This document shows, piece by piece, positions 33,866 through 43,453 of a stretch of 64,000 nt of DNA. The notes under the pieces are model-generated. The model ran no database searches and had not been told where the DNA came from. It saw only the letters and a program-made list of their open reading frames with translations. The position numbers were made by a program, and so were the translations under genes. Positions within the stretch are counted from its first letter, which is position 1. Each line of letters begins with the position of its first letter. The stretch is from positions 1-64,000 of the forward strand of contig JAFJTR010000020.1 in the NCBI GenBank assembly GCA_022559985.1. The letters run 5' to 3'. This stretch comes from Parastagonospora avenae f. sp. tritici 18332-5. Its lineage: Eukaryota > Ascomycota > Dothideomycetes > Pleosporales > Phaeosphaeriaceae.

Positions 33866-34634
33866 TTAGATGAAGGCCTCCGCAAGCGAGCTTTGGAAGT
33901 TGCTGTCCCGAAAGCTGGGAGTGGCATCACCAAAGTTTGTGTTCTCAATCGCACTCCTGGCTGCCGCAGTCATACTCTCCCACGCAATAGCAGGCTGTTC
34001 GCCGCCCTGCTCATTGGTCGTGATCATCTGATGGTTTACTGGCCAGACGCTGGTGTACCCGATCTTCGGCCTGGTCCCGCTCAACGGTGGGCTTGTGCTC
34101 TTATCATAGTCGCCATGTGCAGAGACGGCGACACCTCGAAGAGTTGCAGAGTCAGACTGCGCAGAAAGCCAAACGACGACGTTCTCCCAGTCATGTCTGT
34201 GTCCCAGGCCCGAAGAAGGTGAGTCTTTGGGCATGTACCAGCTGTACATGATGCCGTAGGCGCCGTTGTAAGTGCCGCCACGGACATAGACCTGTCCTGT
34301 AGAGCTGCTGCAGCTGCTACTAGATGAGCCTGAGGTAGCGAGTCCGCCGCTGGGACGGTGTATCAGCCCGAATAGTCTGCACAAGAGTTGGATGTGGTTA
34401 CCTAGTATCACCGGCGGCATTGACAGCGGGGAACGGAACGCATCCATTGAAGACTTTCAGGTAGGGTTTGTACTTTAGATACAAGCTGCCGGTCAAGCCA
34501 GCGGGAACGGTCTGAGGAAAGGCGACGACGGCATCGTGGTTGATGACGGCGCGACTGAGGAGATTGAGGGGGTTAGGAAAGGCGGAGACGATGGTTGCAG
34601 CTGCGAGGAGCTGGACGGAGAGTTTGGCGAGCAT
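33866..34634 (-). CDS. NLP / NPP1-type necrosis- and ethylene-inducing-like protein
   Basis: Secreted protein of the NPP1 family, some members of which damage dicot plant membranes or trigger immunity. Exons (minus) 34634-34402 and 34349-33866, 238 aa, one 52-nt intron. A clear signal peptide covers about residues 1-18 (hydrophobic core LLAAATIVSA). The family heptapeptide GHRHDWE is intact near residues 124-130. Two Cys flank the Ser-rich loop (NGC-VPFP and SSSC), the pattern of type 1 NLPs. The frame is complete with no break. Whether this copy is cytotoxic or one of the many non-toxic members cannot be told from the sequence. The neighbours are not related in function. Confidence 0.92.
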
Positions 34635-35231
34635 GTTGCAGATGTCAGATGTTCGGTTGCAGCTGCAAAGAAATTTGAAACGAGTGAGTGGTGTTTCCGC
34701 TCCCGTTTCGTTTCTGGTGGACGTAGACGGAATTTATGCAAAGACTCTGGCCCTCTCCAGGCCGAGTCGTTCACCGTTACCACCGCTGTTGCTACTACAT
34801 TGGGCAGTTGGCGATATATGCAGACCCCCACTACTAGGCTGCACATGGTCGTTCACGCACCCAATGAGTGGGCGCTGCCTCAGTGCAAGACTCTCCGGAC
34901 TTGGGTATAGCTCTGGTTGTCCAGGGTTCCTGCATATGTGCAGGGTATGTTGATCTAGGACGTCGGACGAGGTTGCTTTGCTGGGCCAAGTGTAAACGTG
35001 AGGGGCATGGCCTTTATGCGTGGTGGTGTGAAATGTCCAATCGGGTGAAAGACGTGGGCTCGGGCCACATGTTTATTGGACGGGCCCCTCGTCTGAGGCC
35101 GCGCTAGACTGGATCAGATCAGGAAGGTGCAGGGTTCAGCATATGAGACGCACGAACGTGTAGGTGGTAGACGAGAGACAACAAGGCAACGTGAGAGAGG
35201 GCTTCATATTGATTGGCAACCACCAGCGGAC
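34635..35231. other. Intergenic, NLP promoter side
   Basis: About 0.6 kb. Plus-strand frames here (34536-34953) are antisense to the NLP start or unsupported. No gene seen. Confidence 0.5.
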
Positions 35232-36269
35232 TCATCCGAACTGGCGCCAGATGGTACCTTTCTGCTCGTCGGGCGGCGTCTCTGGGCCAGGCAGAATCTC
35301 GCGGAGCAGGTCATTGATGTCCAGGCCGCGATCCTGACAATTTTGCCATTGTCTTGGGTAGCCCAGACTGACTTCTTCGAAGCGCGTGTTGTCGATGAAG
35401 TCGGTGCGCCTGACATGCAAGTGCCCGCTGATAACTATCGCAGCGTTATATTTGTTATGCCAGTCCTCAGTCTTCTTGGTCCCGCACCACAGGCTGAAAC
35501 GCGGGATCCGGAAGAGCTGGACGACGTCCTCACGCAGCGGCCAGTGCCCGACGATGACCAGCTTGGTGTTTGGATGGGATGCGACCGCGGCAGCAAGTTT
35601 GATTTCTGTCTTCGCAACGAGCGCGTGGCACCATTCGATGCGCGACCTGTACGGGTCGGGATGCAGAATATGCTCGTCAGTTGCCTCAATTTGCTTCTCC
35701 CGTGCCCACGCAAGCGCGTCCTCCAGCTTGACATGGTCCGGGCGGAAGCTGTAGTCGTAGAGGGTAAAAATGGGCGCAATGAGGACAGGCCCGCCGTCGC
35801 CCTCCCATAGTACAAAGTCGTCCTCGGGCGTCAGGACGCCATACTGCCTGGCTACTTCGACGCACTGCAAATATTTGGCCTCTCCTCTGGCGCCCGCCTC
35901 CTTCTGCGCGGGCATCGTGTACAGCTCGTGGTTGCCTGGCACCCACCAGACGCGTCGGAAGCACTCCTTTGCCTTTGCAAAAGCAATGCGGCAGTGCTCG
36001 AGAGACTCGCCTACATCTCCTCCCAGGATGAGGTCATCGTTGGGATGTGGCAGAAGCTTCTCCAGAGCCTCGCGGTTCGCTTTGAAGGAGAGGTGCGTGT
36101 CGCTGATAGCCCAGAGGCGGCCTGGCAGCACAGGCGGCGGGGTGCTACGAGGCGTTGCCGGCGAGGCGGGCACACCTTCTACGGCGGCGTCGGCCGTTGC
36201 AAGCAGCGGGTCCATGGTCATGTCTGGGAGGTGATGAACATGTCGCCTTTGCTCCGACTCGTTCTGCAC
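35232..36269 (-). CDS. Calcineurin-like metallophosphoesterase
   Basis: Single-exon 345-aa phosphoesterase using two metal ions. Family motifs occur in order: SDTHL (Asp57, His59), GGDVGES, GNHEL, IVGHWPLR and SGHLHVRR. The core therefore has the full metal-ligand set. The N-terminal ~50 residues are Pro/Ala-rich and probably disordered. In-frame Mets at 36221 and 36215 are alternative starts. No signal peptide. Substrate unknown; bacterial and fungal relatives are usually annotated only as Ser/Thr phosphatase-like. It diverges from the Zn2Cys6 gene at 36424, with only 154 bp between starts. Confidence 0.9.
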   Translation of the reverse strand: MQNESEQRRHVHHLPDMTMDPLLATADAAVEGVPASPATPRSTPPPVLPGRLWAISDTHLSFKANREALEKLLPHPNDDLILGGDVGESLEHCRIAFAKAKECFRRVWWVPGNHELYTMPAQKEAGARGEAKYLQCVEVARQYGVLTPEDDFVLWEGDGGPVLIAPIFTLYDYSFRPDHVKLEDALAWAREKQIEATDEHILHPDPYRSRIEWCHALVAKTEIKLAAAVASHPNTKLVIVGHWPLREDVVQLFRIPRFSLWCGTKKTEDWHNKYNAAIVISGHLHVRRTDFIDNTRFEEVSLGYPRQWQNCQDRGLDINDLLREILPGPETPPDEQKGTIWRQFG

Positions 36270-36423
36270 ACGACGTACAGGCTGTGTTAATCATCATGGC
36301 CCGTCATGCAGTCATCAGCACGGGCCAGGGCATAGTCAATACCAAGCACAGCCACAGCTCGACGCCCGCCCTCTCAGTACGCTGCCAGCTGCATCTTGCC
36401 TCACATCCCCTGGCCATCACAGC

Positions 36424-38382
36424 ATGGTCTATCGGGGGCGGCCTTCGACCGGGTGCAAAAAATGCCGCCAGCGCAAAGTCAAGTGCGATGAACGGCCCGA
36501 CGGCTGTCTGAGATGCGCAGAGCAGCGGATTCCGTGTCCGGGCTATGATCGCAATGTCGATGCCTGGTTCCACGATGAGACGGCCAAGGTACACGCCAAA
36601 TCAAAGCGATCGCAGCGGCGACCGGATTCTCACCTGCATACAGCGACAGAAATCGCCAAGATAGACATCGCCTCGCCAAACACAACTCTTGCCTGGCTGC
36701 AGGACAATGTGCCCCCAGGATACATGCTCGCTCCGCTTGTCGATCAGGGCATCACCTTCTTCATGACACATTACGCCATTGGATTGGATCAGCCTTCCAT
36801 TGCTTCGAGCGCCTACAGCCAGCATCTCTCCACAGATGGCTTCCACCCCCTCGTCGCGACTACCATGACCGCCTTGGGTATAGCTGGAGTTGCGAACCTC
36901 TACATGGACTCAGCCCTCAAGCGGGAGGCCACGCAATGGTACCTTAGAGCGATCAAAATGGCAAATGCTGCCATATCCTCGCCGACAGACGTGAAAAAGG
37001 ACACGACCCTAGTAGCAGTCAATCTTCTAACCATGTTCGAAGCAACTTTCAACAATGACTCGCTGGTTGGCTGGAGTAATCATGTTGACGGATCGGCTCT
37101 GCTTGTGAAGTTGCGTGGTCCAGATCAGATAAAATCACTTGCTGGACGGCGCATGTACCTTCATACCGTTGGACTGGTCACGATCAACTGTATGGGCAAA
37201 GGGGAAACCATGCCCGATTACGTGAAAGACATCAATCGCGAGGTGGAAGCGCACTTGGACGATGACGATCCTCGGACCGCCTTCTTCTTTTTGCACCAAA
37301 AGACGACTGATCTTCGCGCCTACATCTTGACGCAGACGGCCAGCCAGGTGCCCGACATCATCAACCGAGCCCTCGAGCTGGATACCTCCGCAAAGTCCAT
37401 CTTCGATCATGTGAGCCGAGACTGGGACTACCATACCGTGCCCTGCTTTGACCAAGTGCCCGTAGTCTTTGGCAGTCATTACCACATATATCCCACGCAC
37501 GCGACTGCACAGACATGGAACTGGGTGCGATACAACCGCATCTACCTCCATGATATTATCCGCAATTGCATCCTGGCTGGCTTCGCCACCTCGCCGCCAG
37601 TGCTCACTGGAGTAAAATACGCCCACCTGTTGGCCAACAGCACACATATATTGCAACAGCTCCAGGCCGACATCATCGCTAGCATGCCTCAGTTCCTGCA
37701 CGATACGCCAATGACTGCACCGTGCGGTTCATCCCCAACATCTGTGACACCGCCCCCATTGTCCGACCCGACGCACAGTCCAGGCGCGGAGAGTAGGCGC
37801 TTCTTCCAGAACTTTCGCAGCGAAACTGTCGACTTCTCCAAGACAGGAAAGTTGAATGATTGTATGGATCGCCTTCCGATTGTGCGTGTCTCCGGAGGTT
37901 ACTCAACAGTGTGGGCTCTATATGTCGCAGGCTCCATGCCCACGGCTTCGGCTGCGAGTCAGAAATTCGTGCTGCATTGCCTTGATCGCATTGAGCATGA
38001 GTTTGGAATCATGCAGGCTAGCATATTTGCAAAGGCGTTGAGGCTCAAGATGAAATTGGAGAATAGTGGAGAGACTCCGCTGTCATTGTGTCCGCGGTAT
38101 TTGCCACCAGACGCCGACGCCGACGCCAGCACCGACATGCCGCATTCTGAGGCGCCAAGCAAGGTAGGTACTCGTTTACTTTATGTTGGCAGTTGCGTTT
38201 GCAAAGTCATTGGTCAGATGCCACTTCGGCCGACATTTGCCTCCTCGCGATGTATTCTCCGGCACTGGCCAGCTTTTCAACGCAACGAAACCCGCAGACT
38301 ACGAATAAGTCTTCGCCATTGTGTACAGGCTGACTCGAACAGATTACAGAAATCATCGATTGATCCTTCAAGGTACACGTAG
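36424..38382 (+). CDS. Zn2Cys6 transcription factor
   Basis: Regulator with an N-terminal zinc cluster at residues 11-38 (GCKKCRQRKVKCDERPDGCL, then CAEQRIPC; Cys11, 14, 21, 28, 31, 38). A long domain resembling the fungal-specific DUF3468 type follows. The frame is open for 652 aa, but the last ~65 residues after SEAPSK read poorly. A GTAGGT donor sits exactly there (38164), so the true 3' end may involve an intron and the stop given here may be wrong. The DADADAS stretch near the end comes from a GACGCC triplet-pair repeat. No obvious target; it shares a short divergent promoter with the metallophosphoesterase. Confidence 0.8.
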   Translation: MVYRGRPSTGCKKCRQRKVKCDERPDGCLRCAEQRIPCPGYDRNVDAWFHDETAKVHAKSKRSQRRPDSHLHTATEIAKIDIASPNTTLAWLQDNVPPGYMLAPLVDQGITFFMTHYAIGLDQPSIASSAYSQHLSTDGFHPLVATTMTALGIAGVANLYMDSALKREATQWYLRAIKMANAAISSPTDVKKDTTLVAVNLLTMFEATFNNDSLVGWSNHVDGSALLVKLRGPDQIKSLAGRRMYLHTVGLVTINCMGKGETMPDYVKDINREVEAHLDDDDPRTAFFFLHQKTTDLRAYILTQTASQVPDIINRALELDTSAKSIFDHVSRDWDYHTVPCFDQVPVVFGSHYHIYPTHATAQTWNWVRYNRIYLHDIIRNCILAGFATSPPVLTGVKYAHLLANSTHILQQLQADIIASMPQFLHDTPMTAPCGSSPTSVTPPPLSDPTHSPGAESRRFFQNFRSETVDFSKTGKLNDCMDRLPIVRVSGGYSTVWALYVAGSMPTASAASQKFVLHCLDRIEHEFGIMQASIFAKALRLKMKLENSGETPLSLCPRYLPPDADADASTDMPHSEAPSKVGTRLLYVGSCVCKVIGQMPLRPTFASSRCILRHWPAFQRNETRRLRISLRHCVQADSNRLQKSSIDPSRYT

Positions 38383-38716
38383 AACCCGATGAACGTGAAA
38401 GCGGCCGCCCTGCACGTGTGTAACATGCTGGTTGTTGGTACTACAATCATTGCTTTGGAGTACGTTGCGGGCAGTCATGGCATGGAAAGGGCACGCAGAA
38501 TTAAGTTTCTGTGCTCCTATGCACGATAAATAGTATTGCAGATCGTCTTTGGCATTTGCTTCTCGACGAAGTAATCCGCTTGCTAAGACACATTACAAAT
38601 ACTCCGTACCTCTGGAGGACAACGGCGATTTACGAAAGCTCCAGTCGTTCATCGACATGAAGCTTCCAGTACAATCATAGACGCTATCGCACTATCTCAT
38701 CCATTTCACGACTGCC
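38383..38716. other. Intergenic, no gene seen
   Basis: About 330 bp with GATAAATAGTATTG near 38525. Nothing else is recognisable. Confidence 0.45.
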
Positions 38717-39481
38717 ATGGGTAGCGCCGGACTCCTTAAGTGTCCCACTGACATCTGTTGTCACATTTACGAGTTGCTGTTTCTCTACTGCCAACCAGTA
38801 AAGATCATAAGCGACGAGAAGCCGGACACAACACGGGTGGCAGCCCCAGGACTTTACTTCCTGTTGAGCTGTCGTCAGATACAGGAAGAAGCGAGTCCCG
38901 TCCTATATTCTGGCAATGTATTCGTTTTCGACAGGGCTCATTTATACTGCGGTAAATACGATGATGACCACATGGATATCACGTCTCAAGCCGCAGTCTG
39001 GCCGGCGAGTATTGGGCGACAGGTCATCAATGTGGGCAACATCAAGCTCAAATTCAGCGTACCGAGTTGGGAACCTAACCTGGACTTGACTCAGCTTCTT
39101 TGGGAAATGTGGAGTGTCTCCGGGGAAAAGATAGCAACTACGTTTGCGACCACAGAAGGCCGAAGGTGCTCTCACTCGCTGCCTTTGGGAGACGAATTAG
39201 TAGCTCTGAACGATCTTTTTTCGGTCCTGGATCTAGGGAAAACGTCGTGCCTCAGCAAATGCGTCCGTTTGAGGCAATCCTTCAGATCGATACGCTACGA
39301 CATTCGCGATCAGACTGTCTCATTCGAGACATGTACCAACACTGTCTTATCGTTCACACGATCGTCGAGTGGGCAACGGACTCGGGTGCTGAACTCAAAT
39401 GCTTCAACCACGCCGTCCTTGCTCCTTGCATTTCCCGAACAGCTTGGGGCGGGGCTTTGCAAGGTCCTCAGTAGGGTATAA
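38717..39481 (+). CDS. 2EXR/F-box-like protein of unknown function
   Basis: Single-exon 254-aa frame. The first ~75 residues (CPTDICCHIYELLFLYC, then LYFLLSCRQIQEEASPVLYS) match the layout of the large fungal family with a short F-box-like or 2EXR motif, in which LL-CRQI-EA-PVLY is typical. The C-terminal half (after about residue 160) is less convincing. A parallel frame at 39100-39474 also looks coding, which suggests a frameshift or unrecognised intron. Function unknown. Confidence 0.5.
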   Translation: MGSAGLLKCPTDICCHIYELLFLYCQPVKIISDEKPDTTRVAAPGLYFLLSCRQIQEEASPVLYSGNVFVFDRAHLYCGKYDDDHMDITSQAAVWPASIGRQVINVGNIKLKFSVPSWEPNLDLTQLLWEMWSVSGEKIATTFATTEGRRCSHSLPLGDELVALNDLFSVLDLGKTSCLSKCVRLRQSFRSIRYDIRDQTVSFETCTNTVLSFTRSSSGQRTRVLNSNASTTPSLLLAFPEQLGAGLCKVLSRV

Positions 39482-39845
39482 GCTCTGGTATTCAGATAGC
39501 CCTTTATGCTTGTGTCGAATGGCATCAAGTCCCAGTTCAATCACCCTCTGCAGTTCTGAGACCAATCTAAGGTGGTCTAGACGGCAATCAAGCATCCTTG
39601 AATGCATGAAGGATTGCGAGATCTCACAAGTTATTATGCTCTTGCTCACTACATAGGAATGCCCAGTCTCACATGTCTTTCACTAGCCAACCTTTCGCAG
39701 GAATTTGGATATCAGCCGCGAAACGTTTGAGTCTGGCTTGTCGAGGCAATCTTTGAAGACATATTGAGCTCAAATTACTCAATCATAATCCACGAAAGGC
39801 ACCGTTTGACATGTACATGGCCGTTTGATCTTTTCACATCGCAAT
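39482..39845. other. Convergent intergenic region
   Basis: No gene supported; 3' flanks of the two neighbouring genes. Confidence 0.45.
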
Positions 39846-41076
39846 CTAGCAGACACCGAAATCCTTACACACCTCCCTCCCCACTGCCTTGAGATTTTCC
39901 ACAACCCACAATTGCGCATTACTAAACACCAACACCTTACCTGGCAAGAATGCAAAGTTGTTCGTCTCAACTCCATTCCATATTTTCCCTAGAAGCGTGC
40001 CATTGCTGTTCCACACATGAACACCGTCGCCGCAACCAGCCCACAAATTGCCCTCGGTGTCGGTGTGCATACCATCCGGATAACCATTATCGGCATAAGC
40101 AAAAACGCGTCGATTGGCAAGTGATTTCTGCGCCACGACGTCGTACGCGTAGATGGTCGCTGGGCGCGTGAGGTTCGTGCCGAGGAGAGGGCCGCCAGCC
40201 GCGCCGGTGTCAGACACATAGAGTGTTTTATGATCGGGACTGAATTCAAGCCCGTTGCTCTGAACGAAGCCGTCGGCAACAACACTAATTTCACCAGTGC
40301 TCGGCGTGAATCGATACACTTGCTTTGGGATTGTAGGCACAGGGCGGAAAAATTGAAGGTATCCGTAGTCGGCGTCGGTGAACCAAACATCGCCCGTCTC
40401 GGCATGCTGGCGCACGTCGTTTATGCTGCTGAAGTTGCGGCCGAGATAGTTGGTCAGGATTTTCTGGGATGCACCGGTCACGGGGTCGACAGATACAAGA
40501 GCCGAGGGCTGCATGAAGTCACCTTCGTCAGCGTACAAGTGTCGCGGGGGCGTGGAGGAGTTGATAGATGTTCCCGGTGGGAAGTAAGAAGTGCCACCAT
40601 TCGGTTCAGCGAGGGCGGAATAACGAGTTGTTGTGTAAGAATAATTTGCTGCTGGGTCGAGGTCCAGAATGGTCACGTTGATGGGGTTTTGGATCGAACC
40701 CGCCCAGTTGCTGGTGATGTAAAGTTTGTTTGTTTCTTTGTTGTAGATGCCGGCTTCGTGGAAGGCTTGCCAGCCGAGGTTGTAGATTTGACGTGCTGTG
40801 GCATTGTGACCCAGGACGTTGTAAAAGTCATTGTTGTACGCCAGTAGATTGATGGCCGTGGGGCTAGACACATTGGTGGGCACGAAGCTACTCACTAAAT
40901 GTTGGAGTATGAAGTCAGTGTATGTCTCACATGCAATTCGTATATATACTTAACGTACAGTAGCTCGCATCCGTCGCAAATGCTGTGAGGTCAATTGGAA
41001 TAATAGACGACATGATGACCGTGACGATGGTGAAGATGATGGTCTTCCAAATGATAGAAGCCTCAGGCGCATCCAT
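39846..41076 (-). CDS. SMP-30/gluconolactonase-like beta-propeller
   Basis: Predicted lactonohydrolase of the SMP-30/gluconolactonase/LRE family, a six-bladed propeller with a metal site. Exons (minus) 41076-40959 and 40894-39846, 388 aa, one 64-nt intron (GTACGT...TTTAG). The first exon encodes a hydrophobic N-terminal segment (WKTIIFTIVTVIMSSIIPI) that could be a signal anchor or signal peptide. Several N-glycosylation sequons (NVS, NAT, NYS, NSS, NGT) fit secretion. The family pattern FSSINDVRQHAETGDVWFTD, GFVQSNGLEFSPDHKTLYVS and NGYPDGMHTDTEGNLWAG is intact, including the Asn and Asp metal-ligand positions. Substrate unknown. Confidence 0.87.
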
Positions 41077-42164
41077 GCTCTTTGTAGTTTTGCCCTAGAC
41101 CGATGATCTCCAATTGATTCAGCCCAAAGTGTTTGGTTCCTCGCTACAACGTCATTTACCCCTCAGATCGTGCATGTCCAATCAAGCTACCAATCCGGCT
41201 TTTGAAGAAAAATGGGGCGGGATAAATTGACGATGCATCGGCAAGCTGTATGCGGAGGGTAGCGTGCTGGTCCTGAAAAAAAGTTGCTGCAATTCCTTGG
41301 CGGATGCGGGGCCTGGCAATGATGGCTATATCCTCAGCGTCTTCGGCTTCCTTTCCTCCATCGATGGATCAGACGTGGGATGACCTGATTTCGAAGTCAA
41401 GCCCGTCCAGGGCAGAGAATCGGGAGACGATCGACTGGAAAAACCAGTGACTTGGCGGAAACTGATGTCTGTGCGTCGTGAGGTTGATGAGATTGCGACA
41501 GCGAGACGACGACTTTGCCAGAACTGAACTTGTACAGTACAGTAGTCTTGTTGTCCACCGTGTTGTTTATATTGTGGTTTCTGCTTTGAATGTTCGCTCA
41601 AGGTTCAATTGTAGTAGTTCCATGCGACCGCCAACGAGATGAGTGTCAATGTGCACGATTCCGTTCTGCTCTCCTATATAACATCTACTTGGAGCAAGGA
41701 AGTCATTGACCTTGGTTCAAGAGCGATTGCGCAACGACATGTCGTGCATCATTTTCAATGTCGGCCCTTCCCCAAAACTCTCTGGGATCAAGCTTCAGCC
41801 TTCCGCCATCGCTTATCCTTATCGCCACCATGCCTGCGCATTTCAGGGTCTGGCCATACCACGACAGGCACGCCAGTCACAAAATCCAATCTTTTCGACT
41901 TTCCCACTTTGCCTACCTACGTCTACTATCATTCACACGTCACTGTATCACACACTCGGAAACTTACACCATGGCTTTTATGAAATCATACACAACTGGC
42001 AAATGTAAACGTGATTTACGAAAGTGACAAGAAAGCGTGCACGATTATCCCTCGTTTTAAACCAGTCGATTGATAGAGCCGCAGTTTTGTTCTTTTTGGT
42101 AGCAAAGGATCAGGCTTGTAGACATAATCAAGAGCTGATAGAAGGACACATTCACCACATTGCC
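41077..42164. other. Divergent intergenic region of about 1.1 kb
   Basis: Between gluconolactonase-like and SET genes. Short frames (41601-41326 minus; 41639-42027 plus) have no support. CTCCTATATAAC near 41670 is a possible TATA element. Confidence 0.45.
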
Positions 42165-43301
42165 ATGGACTCGGACGCTCCCTCCTCGGCGTGCCCATCG
42201 ATTCGCACCGCCTCCATCGCATCTCGCCCTTCCTCCACTTCCTCAGCACCACCCACCTCGCCATCCGCAAGCGGCCTCCCAGCCGGCGCTCCAAGCTCCA
42301 GTCTCTTCGAGATCCGCCAAACGCCTACTGCAGGCCGCGCCGTATTTGCCGCGCGAGACATATCAGAAGCCACGCTCTTATGGCGATCCACAGACATCAC
42401 ACTGAACGTCCTCCTGCGCGAATATCGGCGCGAAGTGTGCGGTCAATGTTTTGGGTATGAATACGGGCGAGACTTGGCGATTCGAGATAAAGGCGTGGGT
42501 TTTGCGTTCTGCAGCCAGCCATGTCAAAACTCATGGCGCATTTCGCACGGCTCGATCGGCGTGGAGGCATGGACAGCAGTGGAGCAACTGGTCAAGGGAC
42601 GAAGTAAAGAAGATAGCGAAATGGTCGACGCCGAGCTCCCGCGCCCAAAACGGCAAGAGATTAAGGAAGCCTGGGAAGCAGCCGATGCGCAGGCATCCCT
42701 CATTCGAATCGCGCGGGGAAGCAATGGCGTGACGAAACAGCATCGCAAAGCACTGTCACGCGCCCTCGCCGCCCCAATCAATCCCGACATTCTATCCTTT
42801 TGCCTCTCGGGCTTGTTGTGGCACCAGCGTTGTCCAGAGCAGTACCCCTCCCTGCTAGCACTCGCGGATGATGAAACGCCATATCATAGCACCGACGACC
42901 TCGCTGCATTTACGCGCGCATATCTACACCTCGTGTCCGTCCTGCCACCCACGTTACTCCCAAATACCACTGCTGGAACATTAATCACCATGTCCTCTCG
43001 CGATAGCCACAACTCCTTCGGCATACGCAGTCTCGAAGACGAGGGATCGGAGTTCTTTGGCTATGGATGCTGGCCAGCGGCTAGTTACTTCAATCACTCG
43101 TGCATGCCGAACGTGGACAAAATACGGGTGGGGAGAGCGTGGGAGTTCAGATCAGCTAAAGACGTGAAATGCGGAGAGGAGCTGTGTATCACGTATTTGA
43201 GTGGGGAGGAGAGGAAGTGGAGTCGGGAAAAGAGGATGGAAACATTGAAGAAGAATTGGGGCTTTGAATGTGGATGCGGGAGATGTGAACTTGTCCTTTG
43301 A
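42165..43301 (+). CDS. SET-domain protein with post-SET cysteines
   Basis: Probable protein-lysine methyltransferase, 378 aa from the ATG at 42165 (the frame is open upstream but lacks support). After a Ser/Pro-rich N-terminus, the SET N-part (TAGRAVFAARDISEATLL) is followed by a cysteine-containing insert where SMYD proteins carry a MYND finger (CGQCFGYEYG, then CSQPC), here incomplete. The catalytic half has YFNHSCMPNVDKIRV (NHSC motif near residue 307) and GEELCITYLSGEERKW (ITY motif). It ends in a compact post-SET CGCGRC. The pattern is close to fungal Set6/SMYD-like enzymes. Target unknown. Confidence 0.85.
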   Translation: MDSDAPSSACPSIRTASIASRPSSTSSAPPTSPSASGLPAGAPSSSLFEIRQTPTAGRAVFAARDISEATLLWRSTDITLNVLLREYRREVCGQCFGYEYGRDLAIRDKGVGFAFCSQPCQNSWRISHGSIGVEAWTAVEQLVKGRSKEDSEMVDAELPRPKRQEIKEAWEAADAQASLIRIARGSNGVTKQHRKALSRALAAPINPDILSFCLSGLLWHQRCPEQYPSLLALADDETPYHSTDDLAAFTRAYLHLVSVLPPTLLPNTTAGTLITMSSRDSHNSFGIRSLEDEGSEFFGYGCWPAASYFNHSCMPNVDKIRVGRAWEFRSAKDVKCGEELCITYLSGEERKWSREKRMETLKKNWGFECGCGRCELVL

Positions 43302-43453
43302 TAGCAACTTTCGAGATTGACGAGTCATGTTAAATTCTAAGTTCAAAGCTAGTATCTATGTCACGTGACGTGAATGAAAATGAACGCCTTGCTTATGTTT
43401 CCCTCAGACGTTGACGTCGCAAGTGTGCATGCATCAGCACGTGCCGATGCTCG
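43302..43453. other. Convergent 3' flank
   Basis: Short stretch between two convergent stops; no feature seen. Confidence 0.4.

Noticed and set aside
38164..38382. C-terminal 70 residues of the second Zn2Cys6 regulator as certain
   Set aside because: A GTAGGT donor at the point where composition changes suggests a missed intron; no clear acceptor could be chosen.
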